Shown: positions 20,889-24,972 of the stretch, piece by piece | Layout of the letters: every line of letters begins with the position of its first letter | Numbering within the stretch: position 1 is the first letter of the stretch | Source: Pleurotus djamor | Taxonomy: Eukaryota > Basidiomycota > Agaricomycetes > Agaricales > Pleurotaceae | Length of the DNA: 24,972 bases | Assembly: GCA_029747585.1 (NCBI GenBank) | Contig: JAPEVF010000671.1 | Coordinates: 1 to 24,972 of the forward strand | Reading direction: 5' to 3' | The notes under the pieces: model-generated | What the model was told of the DNA's origin: nothing | What the model saw: only the letters and a program-made list of their open reading frames with translations | The model's database searches: none | Made by a program: the position numbers and the translations under genes

Positions 20889-22507
20889 ATGGCCTTTGCT
20901 TTGGCTCCGAAAGAAGACCAGTCGTCTGCATGGGTTGTCCAGCACCTCAGCTGTGCAACGGTGAATGAGACACTGGCGGAACTGCTGCGTGTACGGACCG
21001 TACCGAAGTTGTAGATATCATGCCTTTCACATCTGCTGTCGCTGATGCCTTTTAGATCGCGTCGAGTCATTGTTGTCGATCCACAACAGACCCAAACGCA
21101 TGATGAGTTTCGCCATCAAGTTGCTGAGCTCTTAGAGCAGAATCACGTATGTCTCACTTCCATTTTATCTGCTTCTATCGATGACACCCGGCCTTCAGAT
21201 CTGGGACATGGAATACTTGGCCTTGGAAGCAACTCTTCCCGACTCAAGCGAATGGATCGTCAGCCTCAATGATGTCGGCGTATTCAGCCACCTAGCTCAA
21301 GCAATCTCACGACGCATTCTCGAAACTACACTGAAACGCACAGTCCTTCTCGGTACGGTTCCAGCGTGACGCACTCGTCTTTTGACTAACGCTTGATAAA
21401 CACAGGTAGTAAAAGTCACGACGGAGTCGCCCGCTGTCTACCTTCAGCTCTTCTAGCGTCTCTGGTGGCGACAGGCCTCTCTGCGACTGAATTGCAGTTC
21501 ATAGGAGCGCAGGATGGGTTGTACACCGCCAACCCAAGAATGGTGCCAATGGCCCAGCTGCTCCCCATGGTTTCGTCAGGGGAATGGGCGGAACTCGCAA
21601 TGGACGGATCCTACGACCAGTCGGTTAACATCGCTGTAAAACAGGTAAAATTAACCACGGCATTTGGTTGAGCAGCCGTACCGTTCGATATCTGATTTCC
21701 GTGTTCCTCATTCGTATCCAGGCATTACGTCAAGGCATACCCGTCCGAATTCGAAGTTCGAAATCCTCTGGTGTCGCGGGTACATTAATCCACCCTCGCC
21801 CTGAAGGCATAACGTCGCAGCGAAGTACTCCTTCGGAAATTATCCAGGGGAGACGAGTAGCCGACTGCGCTGCGCCCGGATGGCAACATCGGGATCCCAA
21901 GCTTCCTACGGCTGTGACTATCAAAGAGGACGTCCAGGTCTTGGAAGTCAGTTCGATGTACGGACTTGGCTCGACGTCGTTCATACCTGAAGTTTTCGGG
22001 ATTTTGAACGAGTCTGGGATACGCGTTGAGTTGCTCAGCACTAGCGTAATGCACGTTAGCATCGCTATCCGCGTTGATAGCACTTCAGAAGACTTTCATC
22101 GCCTTCTATCCGAGCTGGAACAACGCGATATGGTCGGTCGTTCCTTCATCCCTCATTTATCTCATTCCCTGATGTCACAGTATCCATGTTTCTAGGTCGT
22201 CGCCGTCCACCAAAATATGGCCGTCCTCTCTCTGATCGGGCGGCGTATGCAGAGTACAATTGGTACCGCTGGTCGCTTGTTCTCCGTGCTCGCGAAGTAC
22301 AATGTGAACATCGAGATGATGAGCCAAGGCGCCAGCCAAACTAATATATCCTGCGTGATCAGCGGTAAAGATGCCCTCAAGGCGTTGAACCTGGTGCATC
22401 ATGCATGCCTCAGCGCGCACGGATACCCTGGTGAGTTTTTCAGAACGTACGGAGTGAGTTTCACGGAACGCTCATTGGCTTCGATTTCAGGGACCTCTCC
22501 CGTCTAG
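20889..22507 (+). CDS. Aspartokinase-like protein, catalytically degenerate, tandem ACT region retained
   Basis: Proposed exons: 20889-21007, 21056-21146, 21199-21352, 21406-21644, 21722-22132, 22196-22430, 22491-22507. All phases join and give 421 residues, against roughly 530 or more in fungal aspartokinases. Residues 263-336 and 340-410 match the two ACT domains of that family (TAVTIKEDVQVLEV, then VAVHQNMAVLSLIGRRM and NVNIEMMSQGAS..NISCVI.G.DALKALN). The kinase half is recognisable only by position. Aligned with the usual WLVQKFGGTSVGKL is WVVQHLSCATVNETL; the GRGYTD loop is replaced by GSKSHD; WKEVDGIFTADPR reads FIGAQDGLYTANPR; YGSEVIHP reads MDGSYDQS. Around 100 residues between the lobes are missing. 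Aspartate phosphorylation is therefore unlikely. It could be a regulatory pseudoenzyme or a decaying paralogue. Donors GTTGTA (intron 1) and GTCGGT (intron 5) are weak but needed to keep the family frame. Confidence 0.75.
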
Positions 22508-22649
22508 ATACTTATATCTTTCCTGCTCTCTGAGGGCATTAGATCACGTCGTACCATCTAGAGTATAAATCAATCCCACAACGTAGGCCCTCAAATCTAT
22601 CGTGTTTAACAAACCTGTACAAGTATCAGATCGTATAAAGTAAGCCATA

Positions 22650-22999
22650 TCAGTCCTGGCATTGGTGAACGCCGTTCAGGGTGCCCAAATCCGAAGAAAA
22701 CGCAGAGAACGCCGTCGCTAGAGAGCGATAGGGTAGCCTAGGTCTGCTTCCAATCTCATCACCGAGGCTAGTTGAGGTATGGGGCGGACGGTTATCTTTG
22801 ATGACGGTCCAAGCCTGAGATATCTGGTTGAATAGTCCGGAAATTTTCGTGTATTCTTGGGCTATTATGCGGCGCTGATCCTGCTCGCCTGGAACAGCAT
22901 CTCCGATGTCGGTGTGTCCTTGAGCTAGTTCAGTGAAGATGTTGGCCGTCACTTTAATCTGGTTGATGATTCGGGTGTCTGCGTCCCGTATGACTTCGG
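22650..22999 (-). CDS. Possible C-terminal exon of the GRDP-like gene, or a separate small exon
   Basis: A minus-strand frame open from about 23007 to a stop at 22650 encodes about 118 residues with real-protein character. It has a long amphipathic helix (LAEVIRDADTRIINQIKV, then FTELAQ), IIAQEYTKISGLFNQISQAW, and a polar tail. It has no credible start before residue 20. It lies one base out of frame with the end of the preceding exon. A 41-nt intron (donor GTGCGT, acceptor TACTGAG ending at about 23007) would join it to the GRDP-like gene in frame. A single-base indel at the CACCTAG site would do the same. Function is not recognised. Confidence 0.4.
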
Positions 23000-24795
23000 C
23001 TAGGTGTACTCAGTATCCGATGTTGAGAAAGAAATTGTTGAATACGCACTGCCGCCTTTGGTGCCCGTTTCCGTGGCTCTATCCGTATCTTTGGTGCACA
23101 GCGATGTCCTTGGTGTTGCAATCTCGCCATAAGGAACATGATTAGGGAACAGATGTACGAAACGAAGGCAATCATCACTGTGACAGGGACCATTAGGGAT
23201 ATCAGAATCAATGGGGACGCCAAATAGACTCACCGATAGGACGCCTTCAACATATGGGTGTGCCAAATCATGTCAACATGGGGTGGCGGACCCTCTTGAG
23301 GTTCGTCGCTGAGTCCTCTCAAGAATCTCAAGTATTCGAAGTAGCCACGATCAAAATCAAAATCAAAGGCGGATTTTGGCTGGAGGGCTTTGGAGTGCGG
23401 GTCGGAGACTATGGACGGCGCGAGGGTGGCATCTTCGTTATGAAAACACGCTTCTGTGTTCATAATGAATTTGGTTGCTGTCGCAAGCTACATAGGCGTT
23501 GATCAATTCATGGAAAAGATGCGAAACCTGGGCGGAATCGGAGACCTACCGCAGTGGTAATGCTTTGGGTAAAGAGTGTTGAATCTTGGAACGCCAACAA
23601 CGTTTGTTGTTTTCTGTGTTCAACGGCGGGCATCAGTGCACGAGCAAGATAGAATAGGGATCGATACTACTTCTTGTCTATCATGGGGCACTGTTGAAAG
23701 GCGGTTTTGATGTAATCCATATCCCTGGTCAACCTTGCGCGAGTCGCAGATTCGTGGATCTCAATGATCGAAGGTAACTCGCCATTCTCCTTTTTGAGTA
23801 AATCAACAACTTGACTGGAAAGTTCACTGGCGGCTTCAACATCGAAATTCCCAAACAGCATCTCAATGGTATTGCTTTGATAATAGAGTTCGCCTCAGCT
23901 CCAATACTGAGATAGAGCTATTGGGAGACTCACGGTAAAGGGACGTTGCCCACTTGGTTGAGAGCCTCCAAGAACTTCGCGGTGCAGAGACCGTCTCTGC
24001 TAACTTCGAAGTGACAATGGCCACACGGGTGCTTCGACTCGGGAGTGTAGTCCTTCCAGGTTAAAGACACGGATTCATGACAGCTGGGGCACTTGACCAC
24101 GAACTGGGCGTCGACATGTAACGCTTGGATGGGGTCATAATGGAGGGATGTGCGTTGTGTCCACAAGTCTGCCGAGGCTTGAACCTTGTTGGAATCGTAC
24201 TCCCACCCGCTCCCTACTAGGAGCGATACCTGAGAAACACAAGACGCGTCCAAGGGTGAGAAGGGGTTACGGTTCGGAAATAAACGACGATCACTCTCAC
24301 CAAATGAGATAAAGGGTAGTCACCGATCTGCTGAAGCTGTGGGAGTCGTAGTAGAGAGTCTTCGTAGAACCGGTGTGGACTGAGCATGAGTGCAAGGAGA
24401 GCCATGGCTACGTCGAATGGAGGAACACCATCGATCGGGAACCCACGATGCTTTGGATTGGCGGCAACGTTCTCCTTGAGGATAGTAGTTACCCAGAGCT
24501 CGAGTCTATACGCAGAGCGCCGAGTGATGGATTCGTAGGCATCCTGTCGCGAAGCTGAGGGGTGTATTGTGGTATATATGAGGATAGCCTCTCGGAGAAA
24601 TTTATAGAATGCAGACAAGAGGTGGAGATGGTCATTGACTTCAGCCGGAGATATGGGTGGAAGAGGGCCGTCAATGAAGGGAGAGTTGGTAGATGCAAAG
24701 GTCGACATTGATGAGACACTGGTCCGACTTGAGTTCAAAGCGAAACCACTGCCTTTATAAACGCTAGGATTGTGAAGTGTTTTTATCTTGCCCAT
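23000..24795 (-). CDS. GRDP-like (glycine-rich-domain-protein-like) protein, possibly disrupted
   Basis: Proposed exons: 24795-24301, 24229-23934, 23874-23550, 23487-23234, 23177-23000, about 515 codons. Family marks in order: VNDHLHLLSAF (about 53), a YRLELWV segment, PPFDVAMALLALMLSPHRFYED (120-142), a zinc-ribbon-like pair CPSC (212-215) and CGHC (234-237), and the signature VDMIWHTHML near 443-452. Members with the D.vWHTHml signature are widespread in basidiomycetes; their biochemical role is poorly defined. Exon 3 contains an in-frame TAG at 23669-23667 with coding-like sequence on both sides. A 78-nt intron (weak donor GTGCCC, acceptor AACACAG) would remove it without changing frame. 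Otherwise the gene is interrupted. The last exon ends in an S/T-rich tail at 23000 unless it is spliced on to 22650. A start at 24795 is preferred over an upstream in-frame ATG because MGKIK begins the conserved part. The gene converges on the aspartokinase-like gene. Confidence 0.68.
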
Positions 24796-24972
24796 CGATG
24801 TGATTGCGATGTGACCGACAAAGCTGCGGATATGCCATGACTCAGATCGCGCTGGTGTACCTTCTTGAGCGTTCAAATTTCGAAGAGGCAGCCAGGAGAG
24901 AGTAAGAGAACGTGCGCGGCAGATCTGAATATCAACTGCATGTCAGGCCGCAAGGGTATGATTGAGGGGATC
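24796..24972 (-). promoter_or_regulatory. 5' flank of the GRDP-like gene
   Basis: Minus-strand sequence upstream of the GRDP-like start, running off the window. It includes a pyrimidine-rich stretch (ctcttactctctcctgg at about 24890-24906) such as is common in fungal leaders. An in-frame upstream ATG at 24876 could extend the protein by 27 residues. No TATA element is evident. Confidence 0.25.

Noticed and set aside
20711..21070. 120-codon minus-strand open frame
   Set aside because: It is antisense to the first exons of the aspartokinase-like gene, which match a known family position by position; no domain is visible on the minus strand.
1..24972. CRISPR arrays, rRNA, tRNA, insertion sequences or LTR retroelements
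   Set aside because: No regularly spaced repeats, tRNA B-box, rRNA-like sequence, transposase or reverse-transcriptase motif was seen on either strand.

Overview
The window looks like nuclear DNA of an agaricomycete (mushroom-class basidiomycete). The genes outside the HET cluster are cut by many short introns, most of them 41-90 nt with GTRNGT-like donors. Several families are ones I associate with Agaricomycetes: an F-box/LRR protein, an N-terminal helical bundle like that of MLKL joined to a kinase-like fold, HET-domain proteins, and a GRDP-like protein. I cannot name the species. All exon coordinates were read by eye from splice consensus, frame continuity and remembered family patterns. 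No search was run.

Layout, left to right. 1-1464 (+): 3' part of an F-box/LRR-type protein. 1801-4642 (-): a gene of about 14 exons encoding an MLKL-like helical bundle, a pseudokinase core and a long C-terminal region. 4643-8772: about 4.1 kb with no firm gene, holding a 69-bp imperfect tandem repeat and ambiguous bases at its right end. 8773-9900 (-): an isoprenylcysteine carboxyl methyltransferase (ICMT) family protein with an unusually long first intron. 10343-10870 (-): a weak candidate for a small spliced gene. 10871-13389: nothing firm. 13390-14650 (-): a decayed, internally deleted and inverted copy of a HET gene together with its 5' flank. 15125-17491 and 17984-20230 (+): two intact, intronless, tandem HET-domain paralogues. 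20889-22507 (+): an aspartokinase-derived protein that has lost its catalytic signatures but keeps the tandem ACT region. 23000-24795 (-): a GRDP-like protein with an in-frame stop or cryptic intron, plus possible extra coding sequence to 22650.

How the genes may work together. HET domains are linked in filamentous fungi to heterokaryon incompatibility and regulated cell death, and MLKL is the membrane-acting executioner of animal necroptosis. An MLKL-like bundle with a degraded kinase fold, 10 kb from an expanding and decaying HET family, suggests a self/non-self or cell-death locus. That grouping is inference. The F-box, ICMT, aspartokinase-like and GRDP-like genes have no evident link to it. 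The aspartokinase-like gene is the second unusual item, because its frame and introns look maintained while its substrate-binding motifs have been replaced.
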